From NCBI RefSeq assembly GCF_002441715.1, contig NZ_JXJX01000008.1:62001-126000 (forward strand): 64,000 nucleotides of DNA, read 5' to 3'. Each line of letters opens with the position of its first letter. Position 1 is the stretch's first letter. Below the pieces are notes generated by a model. That model had not been told where the DNA came from and ran no database searches. It saw nothing but the letters and a program-made list of their open reading frames with translations. Shown here in pieces: positions 8,013 to 16,651 of the stretch. This stretch comes from Pseudolactococcus plantarum. Lineage in GTDB: Bacteria > Bacillota > Bacilli > Lactobacillales > Streptococcaceae. The position numbers and the translations under genes were made by a program.

Positions 8013-8164
8013 GATATATTTCTCCTCGAGTATTTTTTTTGTTAGTCATTTCATAACATACTAGAACATTATATCATATCTCACTTTAAAATCAAGCCAT
8101 TTTAATGATTTTTTTCAGGTATTGCCCACAACGTTAAACACACATTTTTCAGTATAATACTTTA

Positions 8165-9148
8165 TTAATATCCTGTCGGATGATTTTTATGCCATTGCCA
8201 AGCATTCGTGATGATGTGTTCAATATCATGTTTAGCAGACCAGCCTAAAACTTGTCCTGCTTTACTTGCATCTGCGACTAAGGCATCTGGATCCCCTGGA
8301 CGACGTTCTCCGATTTGACTAGGAATGTCGCATCCTGTCACTTTTCGTGCAGTTTCAAGCACTTCTAAATTTGAGTATCCTTTACTTGAGCCCAGGTTAA
8401 ATGCATCAGATTGACCACCAGCTTTAAGATATTCCAACGCCTTGATATGCGCATCTATCAGATCTTCCATATCGATATAATCTCGAATACAAGTCCCATC
8501 AGGCGTCTGATAATCATCACCATATATAGTAATCACGTCACGTTGTCCTAATGCAGTTTGCAAGATAATCGGAATCAGATGTGTTTCATTTTTATGTGCT
8601 TCTCCAATAGAGCCATCACCTTTTGCTCCAGCTACATTAAAATAGCGAAGTGCTACATATGTCATATCTGTCGCAGTTGATTGCCATTTCATCATTTTTT
8701 CCATGATGAGTTTACTTTCTCCATAAGGATTAATCGGATTTTGAGGTGTTAATTCAGAAATTGGCGAACTTTCTGGCACGCCAAATGTTGCAGCTGTTGA
8801 TGAAAAAACAATATGTTTCACATCAAATGCTTGCATGGTCTCCAAAATAGAGATACATCCTCCTACATTATTATCAAAATACATCATTGGGTTCACCATA
8901 GATTCCCCAACTAAAGAATACGCACAAAAATGCATGATGCCTTCAATATTGTTTTCTGAGCTAAAGACGTGTGATAAAAATTCGCGATCTAAAACATCCC
9001 CCTCATACAAACGCACGTTCTCAGGTATAGCTTGTCGATGACCTGTAACGAAGTTATCTACCACTGCTACATCATACCCTTTTTCCATCAACATCGATAC
9101 AGCGTGACTACCAACATACCCTGCCCCGCCAAGTACTAAAACCGTCAT
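8165..9148 (-). CDS. galE: UDP-glucose 4-epimerase
   Basis: The 327-residue SDR-type enzyme has the NAD-binding GGAGYVGSH (residues 7-15), the SST-YxxxK catalytic set (VFSSTAATFG and NPYGESK) and the C-terminal ERRPGDPDALVAD typical of GalE. It interconverts UDP-galactose and UDP-glucose, closing the Leloir pathway and supplying UDP-galactose for cell-wall glycans. It is the last gal gene, 173 nt after galT, with its own AAGGAG site; that gap could hold a separate promoter. Confidence 0.97.
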   Translation of the reverse strand: MTVLVLGGAGYVGSHAVSMLMEKGYDVAVVDNFVTGHRQAIPENVRLYEGDVLDREFLSHVFSSENNIEGIMHFCAYSLVGESMVNPMMYFDNNVGGCISILETMQAFDVKHIVFSSTAATFGVPESSPISELTPQNPINPYGESKLIMEKMMKWQSTATDMTYVALRYFNVAGAKGDGSIGEAHKNETHLIPIILQTALGQRDVITIYGDDYQTPDGTCIRDYIDMEDLIDAHIKALEYLKAGGQSDAFNLGSSKGYSNLEVLETARKVTGCDIPSQIGERRPGDPDALVADASKAGQVLGWSAKHDIEHIITNAWQWHKNHPTGY

Positions 9149-9321
9149 AATTTTTCTCCTTATAACCTGTTCAAATGCTAGTTGCTTATAATATCTGTCA
9201 ACAAACTTTCATTTTTCATAATACCTTAATTATACAATTTTACTTAATTAAAATCTATCACATTTTAAGTTAATCATAATAGACCACTGATTAAGTCATC
9301 GCAAGCGATCCATAGCACACC

Positions 9322-10878
9322 TTATCTATCATTAACAGCCGCTATGAATCTGTCGAATCCTATCTGTCCGTTATGATCATCTTTAAAAACACCCGCATCT
9401 TGTAAAACTTGCTCAAATACTGCACCAACTGCTTGTTGAACTTTTTCATGTACGTCTTGGGGGGTAACAGTTAGTGAATTTTTCAAATGATTTGCCCAAC
9501 TCAGATGACTATCAGCAATCTCATTTGATTGATTAAGCAAGTACTTTTCAACCTCATTAAGTTCATCTTTTAAACGCGGTGGTAAAATGGCAAGTCCCAT
9601 CACTTCAATTAAACCAATATTTTCTTTTTTAATGTGATGTAGCGTCTCATGTGGATGAAAGATACCATCTGGAAATACTTCACTTGTATTATTATCTCTA
9701 AATACTAAATCAAGCACATAATCAGTACCTATTTTTCTAGCAATTGGGGTAATCGTATGATGCAATACATTATCTTCAGTTTTCGAAACAATCTGTAGCG
9801 ATTTGTCATCATATTGTCGCCACTTTTCTAGTATCTCGCTACTCGCAGCTAACAAAACAGCCTTATTGGTACTACTTAATCGCAAAACCGACATCGGCCA
9901 ATTCACAATACCTGCTTGAATATCTGGATAATTTTGTAATTGGACAGTTTTGCGGATATGTGCTTTCATCATCGGAAAGTCATAGTACCCTGCTTGATAA
10001 TGGTCATGTGTTAAAATAGAGCCTCCGACAATCGGTAAATCAGCATTTGAGCCGATCATATAATGCGGGAACACATCCAAAAAACTGAGTAAATTATCAA
10101 ATGTTTGCTCATTAATGATCATCGGCTGATGCATTTCATTAAATACAATAGCATGTTCTTGATAATAAGCATATGGCGAATATTGAAATCCCCATTTTTG
10201 ATCACCTAGTCGCATTCTAATGGCACGATGATTACTTCTTGCTGGATGATTACCTCCGCCATACAGACCTTCATTTTCAAGACACAAAGCACATTTGGGG
10301 TAGCCTGATGATTGTTTCATTTTCTCCAAAGCGATCATTTTAGGATCTTTTTCTGGTTTGGAAAGATTAATGGTAATCTCTAACTCACCGTATTTTGTTT
10401 GATGTTTGAAGCCAACATTCTTAGCAATATCTCTTGTTTTGACTTGATCAACTTGCCGTGCCAATTGATAAAAATAACTGGTTGCAAGTTCCGGCTGTTC
10501 ATCATACTTTTCCCAAAATTCGTGGTTAATTTGACTTGGTTTTGGTGTGATGAAATCCATCAATGCAGCCTCATAAAAAGGCGCATCTTCCTCAGTAAAT
10601 TGCTGATTTACTTTTGCAATCTCAAGTAAATCGTCCATCAAGATAAGCGCATTATGTTTTTCACAACCACCTTTTGGTTCTTGCCAATCATCAACACCTA
10701 AAAAATGAAGCAATTGATTCCGCAAATAGATTTTATCTATTGCATTAATCGTCCCATTTTCTTCTGCTATATCTATAAAATTTTGAATGGTTTGATACTT
10801 TGACATGTCTAATTCCAATCTAGATTTATTTTCATTACCTTTATCATTTACTTCAATTGACATGTATCTGTTTGTCAA
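9322..10878 (-). CDS. galT: Galactose-1-phosphate uridylyltransferase, class II
   Basis: The product is of the long Firmicutes class II type, with the nucleotidyl-transfer motif HDHYQ (within GGSILTHDHYQAGYYDF) and conserved CALCLENEGLYGGGNHPARSNHR. It exchanges UMP between UDP-glucose and galactose-1-phosphate. The frame opens with TTG at 10878, which has AAGGTG 7 nt upstream and gives 518 aa. ATG at 10806 (residue 25) gives 494 aa, nearer the usual length, but has a weaker site. It lies 16 nt after galK. Confidence 0.95.
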   Translation of the reverse strand: MTNRYMSIEVNDKGNENKSRLELDMSKYQTIQNFIDIAEENGTINAIDKIYLRNQLLHFLGVDDWQEPKGGCEKHNALILMDDLLEIAKVNQQFTEEDAPFYEAALMDFITPKPSQINHEFWEKYDEQPELATSYFYQLARQVDQVKTRDIAKNVGFKHQTKYGELEITINLSKPEKDPKMIALEKMKQSSGYPKCALCLENEGLYGGGNHPARSNHRAIRMRLGDQKWGFQYSPYAYYQEHAIVFNEMHQPMIINEQTFDNLLSFLDVFPHYMIGSNADLPIVGGSILTHDHYQAGYYDFPMMKAHIRKTVQLQNYPDIQAGIVNWPMSVLRLSSTNKAVLLAASSEILEKWRQYDDKSLQIVSKTEDNVLHHTITPIARKIGTDYVLDLVFRDNNTSEVFPDGIFHPHETLHHIKKENIGLIEVMGLAILPPRLKDELNEVEKYLLNQSNEIADSHLSWANHLKNSLTVTPQDVHEKVQQAVGAVFEQVLQDAGVFKDDHNGQIGFDRFIAAVNDR

Positions 10879-10894
10879 ATTTCAACACCTTACT

Positions 10895-12094
10895 TTAGTT
10901 TACATCTAATTTTGTTGCACCAGAGCCAATCTGAGCAACATAGAAACTTGCAGGATACCCGACTGTCTTTTCATAAATGTCACCAACTGCTTTTTCAAAA
11001 GCAGCAACTCTATCATGCGCAACAAGCACGATAGCACAGCCACCAAAACCTGCACCTGTCATACGAGCGCCTAATGTACCTGGTTGTTTTTGGGCCGTTT
11101 CTGCTAAGGTATCCAACTCAATTCCTGTCACTTCATAATCATCTTTTAGCGATGCATGAGAAGCGTTTAAAAGGTCTCCAAATTTCGTTAAATCACCAGA
11201 AACAAAGGCTTTTTTGGCGATTTTAGTCCGATTGTTTTCATAAACTGCATGGCGTGCACGCTTAATTAGCATTGTATCATTAATTAAGTCTACATTTGCA
11301 TCAAATTCTGCGTTAGAAAGCTCTGCAAGTGCAGTAATCGGCAATTTGGTTTGTAGACGTTTAAGTGCTTCTCTTGTTTCTGAAAATCGTTCATTGTATT
11401 TAGATTCGGCTAAAGCACGGGGTTTGTTTGTATTCATAATCACGATATCGTAATCACGTAATTCTACAGGCACCATTTCATATTTTAATGTATTGCAATC
11501 AAGTAAGATGGCTTTTTTAACTTCACCAAACCCAATTGCAAATTGATCTAGAATACCTGAATTAACACCAATAAACTCATTTTCTGTTTTTTGTCCTAGT
11601 TGCACAAGTTCCAGACGAGGAACATTTAGCTTAAATAAATCATTTAGTGTCACACCAACTAAAAGTTCAAGAGAGGCTGAAGATGATAACCCTGATGCTG
11701 TCGGAATCTCTCCTTGTATTAAAAATTCAAATCCACTATCAATTTTATACCCTGCCTCTTTTAAGACCGTTATCATGCCTTTGACATAGTTTGACCAACT
11801 GTTGCCATCTTTTACACCACTGTCTGCTAAGTCAAATTCAATGATGCCTATTTCTGGAAAATTTTCTGAATAAAGCCTAACTTTATGGTCATCTCTTAGC
11901 CGTGCCAAACCTGTTGTACCAATGGTAATGGATGCTGGAAAAACATAGCCACCATTATAATCGGTGTGTTCTCCAATTAAGTTAATCCGACCAGGAGAGA
12001 AAAAGTATGAAATTCCTCGTTCATCTCCAAATATGGCTACAAATCTGTCTGTCAAACCTGACAAAACTTGACTATTATCTACAACTGTTGACAT
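10895..12094 (-). CDS. galK: Galactokinase
   Basis: The 399-residue GHMP kinase has the galactokinase signature GRINLIGEHTDYNGG, the ATP-binding PTASGLSSSASLE and the third motif GARMTGAGFGGC. It phosphorylates alpha-D-galactose with ATP. I chose ATG at 12094 because GAGGAG lies just before it; the frame runs 12 codons further to 12130 without a ribosome site. It lies 53 nt after galM in the gal operon. Confidence 0.97.
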   Translation of the reverse strand: MSTVVDNSQVLSGLTDRFVAIFGDERGISYFFSPGRINLIGEHTDYNGGYVFPASITIGTTGLARLRDDHKVRLYSENFPEIGIIEFDLADSGVKDGNSWSNYVKGMITVLKEAGYKIDSGFEFLIQGEIPTASGLSSSASLELLVGVTLNDLFKLNVPRLELVQLGQKTENEFIGVNSGILDQFAIGFGEVKKAILLDCNTLKYEMVPVELRDYDIVIMNTNKPRALAESKYNERFSETREALKRLQTKLPITALAELSNAEFDANVDLINDTMLIKRARHAVYENNRTKIAKKAFVSGDLTKFGDLLNASHASLKDDYEVTGIELDTLAETAQKQPGTLGARMTGAGFGGCAIVLVAHDRVAAFEKAVGDIYEKTVGYPASFYVAQIGSGATKLDVN

Positions 12095-12147
12095 TTTATT
12101 CTCCTCTAACTGTTTATCATTATACGACACTTAATACTTATGACAAG

Positions 12148-13167
12148 CTAGTTTACCTGTAATTGGTAAACTGTTTTTGCGTGATAAGTATCTCCAGCAA
12201 CTAATGTAATATCTCCAAGTTCTGGCATTTGCTGTGAACCTGGTGATACTTGACATTCAAACGTTATTCCACCATGGTTTGCTTGTGGTCTACCATGATA
12301 GACAGTCCCTAATTCTCCAAAATTGGCTGTAAAGATGACAATACTCGGCCGATCTGTGCGAACTGAAATACTTAACTCTCCCAAACTCAGTCGTGCTTGT
12401 TCTTTTTCAAGTGTCACTTCATCTAATAAAAAGGGATGATCGATACCACCAACAAGCTGTACTTGTGCCATAGCAGAATTTAATGCCTGACTCAGTAATT
12501 TAGGCTGATGAAAATCTAAATCTGTTCCTTCTAGATTAACAATATCCCCTCGTACAAGCTCTGTTTTATCTTTTAATGCGACAAATCGTGATGCTGCCAT
12601 TTCAAGCATATGCTGATCAATTGTTTGGCTAGCATCGCCAGTCAAATTAAAATAAACATGCCCAGTCGGATTAAAAACAGTATCTTTGGTTGTTGTTGCC
12701 TGATAATCAATTGTCCAATTATTGTCTTCGTCATAGGAATGGGTCACAGTCATACTAAGTTGACCTGGGTAACCATTTTCCCCATCATTTGAAATGTAGC
12801 TAAACTTAACTTGGGCTTTACTTTCCTTTTCAGAAATATCATACTGCCAAAGTTTTGTATGTATACTTGAGTCGCCACCATGTAGTGTTTGCGGGCCTTC
12901 ATTTTGATTCAGTTGTACTTTCTCTCCAGAAATCTCTACCACTCCATCTTTAATTCTCCCTGCTGTTCGGCCAATAGTTGCACCAGGATAGGTATCTTTT
13001 TCAAGATATTCTTGTGCAGAATCGAATCCTAAAACTAAGCGTTTACCATCTTTTTGCCAATCCACAATACGCGCGCCAAGGTTAGTAAAACTAATACTCA
13101 CACCCTGTTGATTGGTCAGAGTAATCAGGCTACTGCCCAATCCAAAATCACTTATCCTAATCTTCAT
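12148..13167 (-). CDS. galM: Galactose mutarotase (aldose 1-epimerase)
   Basis: The 339-residue protein has the GalM patterns QTLHGG and PTGHVYFNLTGD with catalytic histidines, and GGITFECQ with the catalytic glutamate near the C-terminus. It converts beta-D-galactose to the alpha form used by GalK. The ATG at 13167 has an AGGAGG site 7 nt upstream; the open frame extends to 13245 through a strong hairpin and is not believable there. It follows galP by 87 nt. Confidence 0.95.
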   Translation of the reverse strand: MKIRISDFGLGSSLITLTNQQGVSISFTNLGARIVDWQKDGKRLVLGFDSAQEYLEKDTYPGATIGRTAGRIKDGVVEISGEKVQLNQNEGPQTLHGGDSSIHTKLWQYDISEKESKAQVKFSYISNDGENGYPGQLSMTVTHSYDEDNNWTIDYQATTTKDTVFNPTGHVYFNLTGDASQTIDQHMLEMAASRFVALKDKTELVRGDIVNLEGTDLDFHQPKLLSQALNSAMAQVQLVGGIDHPFLLDEVTLEKEQARLSLGELSISVRTDRPSIVIFTANFGELGTVYHGRPQANHGGITFECQVSPGSQQMPELGDITLVAGDTYHAKTVYQLQVN

Positions 13168-13183
13168 ACTGTTCCTCCTAAAA

Positions 13184-13222
13184 CAGATGCTACTTCTCAA
13201 AATAATTGAGTAGTAGCATCTG
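13184..13222 (-). other. Long RNA hairpin between galP and galM
   Basis: CAGATGCTACTTCTCAA pairs with TTGAGTAGTAGCATCTG across AATAA: a 17-bp stem with one mismatch. On the transcribed strand it is followed by TTTT and then the galM ribosome site. It could be a partial terminator setting galP:galMKTE ratios or an mRNA-stabilising or processing structure; it is not a clear full terminator because the T run is short. Confidence 0.6.
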
Positions 13223-13254
13223 CTTAACAACACCTTTGTAAGCAAGGTCGTTAA

Positions 13255-14643
13255 CTATTTAAAACGTTCTTCAAGTTCCTTGACAATTTCTTCATGTCGT
13301 TTTTCCGTTAATTTTACTTTGAATAAATAAATCGCTAGTGAGATGATCATCAAACCTGCTGGCACAATAAAGGCATATAATTTAAAAGTTGCAACACCAT
13401 AAGTATGCCCACTAACATATTTTGAACCTGTCATGCCTGCTGCGATGGCAACAAATCCATAAATCCCATTTGAAAATGCACCAGCAATTTTATCAAGTAA
13501 TGGTCGCATGGCAAGAGTTACTGCCTCATTACGCACACCATTTTTCCATTGTCCATATTCAACAGAGTCAGTAATCGTCATTAAAACAGATAAGAAAACT
13601 AATTGATATGGTGTTGTTAAGAAAATTAACCCAGCTACCGTCATAGGCACAGATGACCCTACAGTAAAAATGACGTATCCAATAAGCATTGAGATGATGG
13701 CACCTGTCAAAACTTTACGACGACCGAACTTCTTAGCTAAGATTGGAAATAGTGGTACTAAAATAATTGAACCGATAAAGCCAACAATACCAGTGATTGA
13801 ATACAAACTGACATTACCGATGACAAAGGTAAAGTTTAAAATCAGTGTTGCTGTTGTTGCCACATAAGCAATCGCAAATAAAATGTATGAGAGCGACAAC
13901 CACATCAATTGATCATTTTTTACTAGCGCTTTAAATACATCTAATGTGTTTGTCTTTGTCCCTTGTTGTCTAATTGTTGATTCTCGTTCTTTAGTTCCCC
14001 AAGCTGCTACTAAAGCTGATATCCCTTGAACTAATGCTGCAATGACACCAAAAGCAAAGAAACCACGTGCACCTTGTGTATGACCTCCTTTTGTAAAAAA
14101 TAGTGTGATTGGGATCGCAAGAATCGTCGCACCTTGTGCACCAATAGCTGACCCAAAACGTGCAAATGTGCCTAAAGTTTCGCGTTCTGAATTTTTTTCT
14201 GATAGCGCTGGAATCATTGACCAAAAAGCAATATCCTTAAATGAATAAAAGGCATCCAAGATGATAAATGAAAGAATAAAGACGATCGTAAATAACGTCC
14301 GATTGCCACTTTTTGATAACCCAAAAAAGTCAGAGAACATTAGCATAATCATCAATGAAGACATAAGCCCGCCAACAACTAACCAAGGTTTAAATTTACC
14401 CCATCGTGTTTGTGTATTATCAATGATCGACCCAATAATTGGATCAAAAATAATTTCTATGAGACGTATAATCACAACTAAACTTGTCACAAGTGCAATC
14501 ATTGCATCTTCATGAGGTGTCCCAGCAAACATCTGTGCTGTGACAAAGGCAATAAAGAATGTACTAATTGAGTAATAATAGACATCGTGCCCGAGTGCAC
14601 CGAATCCATACGATAAAAGTTGCTTCATTTTTCCACTGTTCAT
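13255..14643 (-). CDS. galP: Galactose permease, GPH-family symporter
   Basis: The 462-residue membrane protein has about 12 helices and the GPH (glycoside-pentoside-hexuronide:cation) family start LLSYGFGALGHDVYYYSI, with the conserved segments DPIIGSIIDNTQTRWGKFKPW and YGQWKNGVRNE. It has no C-terminal IIA domain, so it is the GalP rather than the LacS form. As first gene of galPMKTE it is inferred to import galactose with protons. A perfect cre site lies between promoter and start, so CcpA repression is expected. Confidence 0.92.
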   Translation of the reverse strand: MNSGKMKQLLSYGFGALGHDVYYYSISTFFIAFVTAQMFAGTPHEDAMIALVTSLVVIIRLIEIIFDPIIGSIIDNTQTRWGKFKPWLVVGGLMSSLMIMLMFSDFFGLSKSGNRTLFTIVFILSFIILDAFYSFKDIAFWSMIPALSEKNSERETLGTFARFGSAIGAQGATILAIPITLFFTKGGHTQGARGFFAFGVIAALVQGISALVAAWGTKERESTIRQQGTKTNTLDVFKALVKNDQLMWLSLSYILFAIAYVATTATLILNFTFVIGNVSLYSITGIVGFIGSIILVPLFPILAKKFGRRKVLTGAIISMLIGYVIFTVGSSVPMTVAGLIFLTTPYQLVFLSVLMTITDSVEYGQWKNGVRNEAVTLAMRPLLDKIAGAFSNGIYGFVAIAAGMTGSKYVSGHTYGVATFKLYAFIVPAGLMIISLAIYLFKVKLTEKRHEEIVKELEERFK

Positions 14644-14668
14644 GGTAATCCTCCCAGTAATTACGATT

Positions 14669-14682
14669 TGAAATCGCTTACA
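14669..14682. promoter_or_regulatory. cre site (CcpA operator) upstream of galP
   Basis: TGAAATCGCTTACA matches the 14-bp consensus TGWAANCGNTNWCA at every position and lies 26 nt upstream of the galP start, where CcpA would block transcription in glucose. Confidence 0.85.
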
Positions 14683-14706
14683 TATTTAGTTTAACATGTC
14701 ATAGTA

Positions 14707-14751
14707 GGAAAATATTTCCAAGTTATAGATATCGCTTAGGAAATGCTTTCA
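14707..14751. promoter_or_regulatory. Two GGAAA-N3-TTTC(C) inverted repeats, candidate RpiR operators
   Basis: GGAAAATATTTCC (14707-14719) is a perfect inverted repeat, and GGAAATGCTTTC (14739-14750) is a close copy 32 bp away, about three helical turns. They lie between the rpiR terminator and galP. RpiR-family operators often have a GAAA/TTTC core. The link to the adjacent regulator is inferred. Confidence 0.4.
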
Positions 14752-14756
14752 ATATT

Positions 14757-14781
14757 AAAAAGATACTAAAAGTATCTTTTT
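14757..14781 (-). terminator. Rho-independent terminator after rpiR
   Basis: AAAAAGATACT and AGTATCTTTTT pair across a 3-nt loop, so the regulator and galP are separate transcription units. Confidence 0.8.
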
Positions 14782-14807
14782 ATCAAATAACCTTTGTATA
14801 TGATCAA

Positions 14808-15545
14808 TTAATCATTATTTTTTTGATAAATTGAATAGCCATCTATCAAAACCCGTCCCAAAATAAAAAGCGGTAATCTGCTATGCACGTCTAAATCAAA
14901 ATGATTAATCTCTAGTCTACTTTTATACCCTATCAAACAAACATCTGATAAACGCACAAGTTCACTATCTTGATTAGTCGTTAATGCTAAAATATTACCT
15001 AACTGTCGATTCACTTGTTTTAATGGTATATTGATTTCAGCATTTTCGCCAGATAATGAAAGCGCAATGACAAGCTGATGTTCTTTAACAAAACGTGTAT
15101 AATAAAGCATCTGTTGTGGATCATCATAAAGACTCACACTTTTATGGAATAGCTGCAATTTTCTTAATAACTCATTTGCAACATTTATCGTCAGACCACG
15201 GGCAAAAAGCAAAATTTCCTCAGCCTCATCTATTAATTTTACTGCCGCCTCTACATCGGTAGCAGATATACTATAAATCGTCTGTAATAATTCTTCCTCA
15301 TTTTTAGCAATAGCCTCTAAAAATTCTCTAGAAAAACCAGTCCTGTCAGGTAACTTTTTCTCACGAACTGAATATCTAAATTCACCATATCCTGAAAATC
15401 CTTTTTTTCGTACTGTACGATTGACTGTAGAAATAGATACGTGAGCCAAATTTGACAAATCTGAAATTGATAACTTTGGAATATTATCATAATTTTCTTG
15501 GATGATTTCCCAAGTACAGCGTTCTGCGTTGGTAAGATTTGACAT
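14808..15545 (-). CDS. RpiR-family transcriptional regulator
   Basis: The 245-residue protein has an N-terminal HTH_6 domain (pattern ISDLSNLAHVSISTVNRTVRKKGFSGYGEFR) and a C-terminal SIS sugar-phosphate domain (EILLFARGLTINVANEL, QLVIALSLSGENAEI). RpiR regulators sense phosphosugars. It lies directly upstream of the gal operon on the same strand, so control of galPMKTE by a sugar phosphate is plausible. I chose ATG at 15545, which has GGAG 12 nt upstream; ATG at 15563 has no site. A half-matching cre (15599-15611) lies upstream. Confidence 0.85.
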   Translation of the reverse strand: MSNLTNAERCTWEIIQENYDNIPKLSISDLSNLAHVSISTVNRTVRKKGFSGYGEFRYSVREKKLPDRTGFSREFLEAIAKNEEELLQTIYSISATDVEAAVKLIDEAEEILLFARGLTINVANELLRKLQLFHKSVSLYDDPQQMLYYTRFVKEHQLVIALSLSGENAEINIPLKQVNRQLGNILALTTNQDSELVRLSDVCLIGYKSRLEINHFDLDVHSRLPLFILGRVLIDGYSIYQKNND

Positions 15546-15598
15546 ATGATTAATCAACTCCATTAAATTTTATGTTTCTATTTAATTAAAGTATATCA

Positions 15599-15611
15599 TG
15601 AAGCGCTTACA
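15599..15611. promoter_or_regulatory. Partial cre-like site upstream of rpiR
   Basis: TGAAGCGCTTACA has the palindromic AAGCGCTT core and one perfect cre half-site, but the other half is shifted by one base. CcpA binding is possible, not certain. Confidence 0.35.
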
Positions 15612-15731
15612 ATTGATATAAGCAAACTAGATACTCTCTCTAAACCTGTTCGTTTGTCATAAACAAGTTATTTAAAAATGAAACCAATCTCATTTATTCG
15701 AAATACTCATGAAAAATTCAGCTTTTTCTGT

Positions 15732-15743
15732 TAAAATAGGGAT
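15732..15743 (+). promoter_or_regulatory. Extended -10 promoter predicting a leaderless mRNA
   Basis: TGTTAAAAT (TAAAAT at 15732-15737) ends 6 nt before the ATG, so transcription should start at or next to the A of the start codon. No -35 hexamer and no usable Shine-Dalgarno are visible; the extended TGn element would compensate. Confidence 0.55.
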
Positions 15744-16415
15744 ATGGAAAATTATATTGATCAATTAACAGGAAAAAATAGCGAATACGTACATATCATC
15801 ACGCGTGAACTTGTCAAAATAGGCAAGACAGATGAAGAAATAAAAGCTATTTTATCAGAAATATTGCCACAAATTGTAGCCGCACAGGAACAACGTGTGC
15901 TCGCTAAAGATCTGCTTGGCACGCCTTCAGAATTCACAGCTAAATACACACCACAAACTCAGCTCAGCAAAAGCACAAAAGCTGATCAATACGATAACGA
16001 AACACCTGTATTAATGTGGCTAGATAGTGCACTCTTAATGTTAGGGTTCATCACTATCTTAAATGCTATTATGTCTATCTTTAATAAAGGTGCTCGCGCA
16101 TATGGGATCGTTACACTCGTTACGATGAGCTTTGCTGCTGGTTTTGTCATTTATCTCATGTACCGACTTGTATACAAACCACAAAACGAAGGTAAAAAAA
16201 GACCTGGATTCAAATCTTATGCAATTCTCACGCTAGCATTTCTGGCTTGGATTATTTTGTATAGCTTGTCCGCCTTATTACCAGCTAGTCTTAATCCTTC
16301 ACCAAATAGCTATGTTGTCGGTGTGATTGGTCTTATCGCTTTAGGGATTCGTTACCTCCTAAAACGTAAATATCATATCAGATCTGCCATGGCTACATCA
16401 CCAAAAAGAAACTAA
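15744..16415 (+). CDS. HAAS/DUF1129-family membrane protein
   Basis: The 223-residue protein has a soluble N-terminal helical region (about 1-80, with LLGTPSEF typical of HAAS domains) followed by four predicted membrane helices arranged in two pairs. This matches the DUF1129 family of Lactobacillales, whose function is unknown. It is a single-gene unit with a strong terminator. The start appears leaderless, with the -10 box 6 nt from the ATG. Confidence 0.85.
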   Translation: MENYIDQLTGKNSEYVHIITRELVKIGKTDEEIKAILSEILPQIVAAQEQRVLAKDLLGTPSEFTAKYTPQTQLSKSTKADQYDNETPVLMWLDSALLMLGFITILNAIMSIFNKGARAYGIVTLVTMSFAAGFVIYLMYRLVYKPQNEGKKRPGFKSYAILTLAFLAWIILYSLSALLPASLNPSPNSYVVGVIGLIALGIRYLLKRKYHIRSAMATSPKRN

Positions 16416-16446
16416 TCCTTTTTTATCTATGATTTACTCAGACTAA

Positions 16447-16477
16447 AGACAAAGTATGAACGACTTTGTCTTTTTTT
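16447..16477 (+). terminator. Rho-independent terminator after the DUF1129 gene
   Basis: AGACAAAGT and ACTTTGTCT pair across a 7-nt loop, followed by seven T. Confidence 0.9.
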
Positions 16478-16567
16478 GTGGCGTTTTCTCCGAATTCTTG
16501 TCATGTTTCGAGATAGCTACCTTATAAGAAACTATTGCTATTCCCTATTCTAGTCAATGTCTATATG

Positions 16568-16595
16568 TCAAAAAACCGCTTGTTGAGCGGTTTTT
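16568..16595 (-). terminator. Rho-independent terminator after capA-like gene
   Basis: AAAAACCGCT and AGCGGTTTTT pair across a 5-nt loop, with T-rich flanks on both strands. It ends the minus-strand capA-like unit and can back up the plus-strand terminator. Confidence 0.85.
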
Positions 16596-16651
16596 GGCCT
16601 ATAGGATACAGCTCATCATATGGACTAATGCATACAGTTTTAATAGATGAT

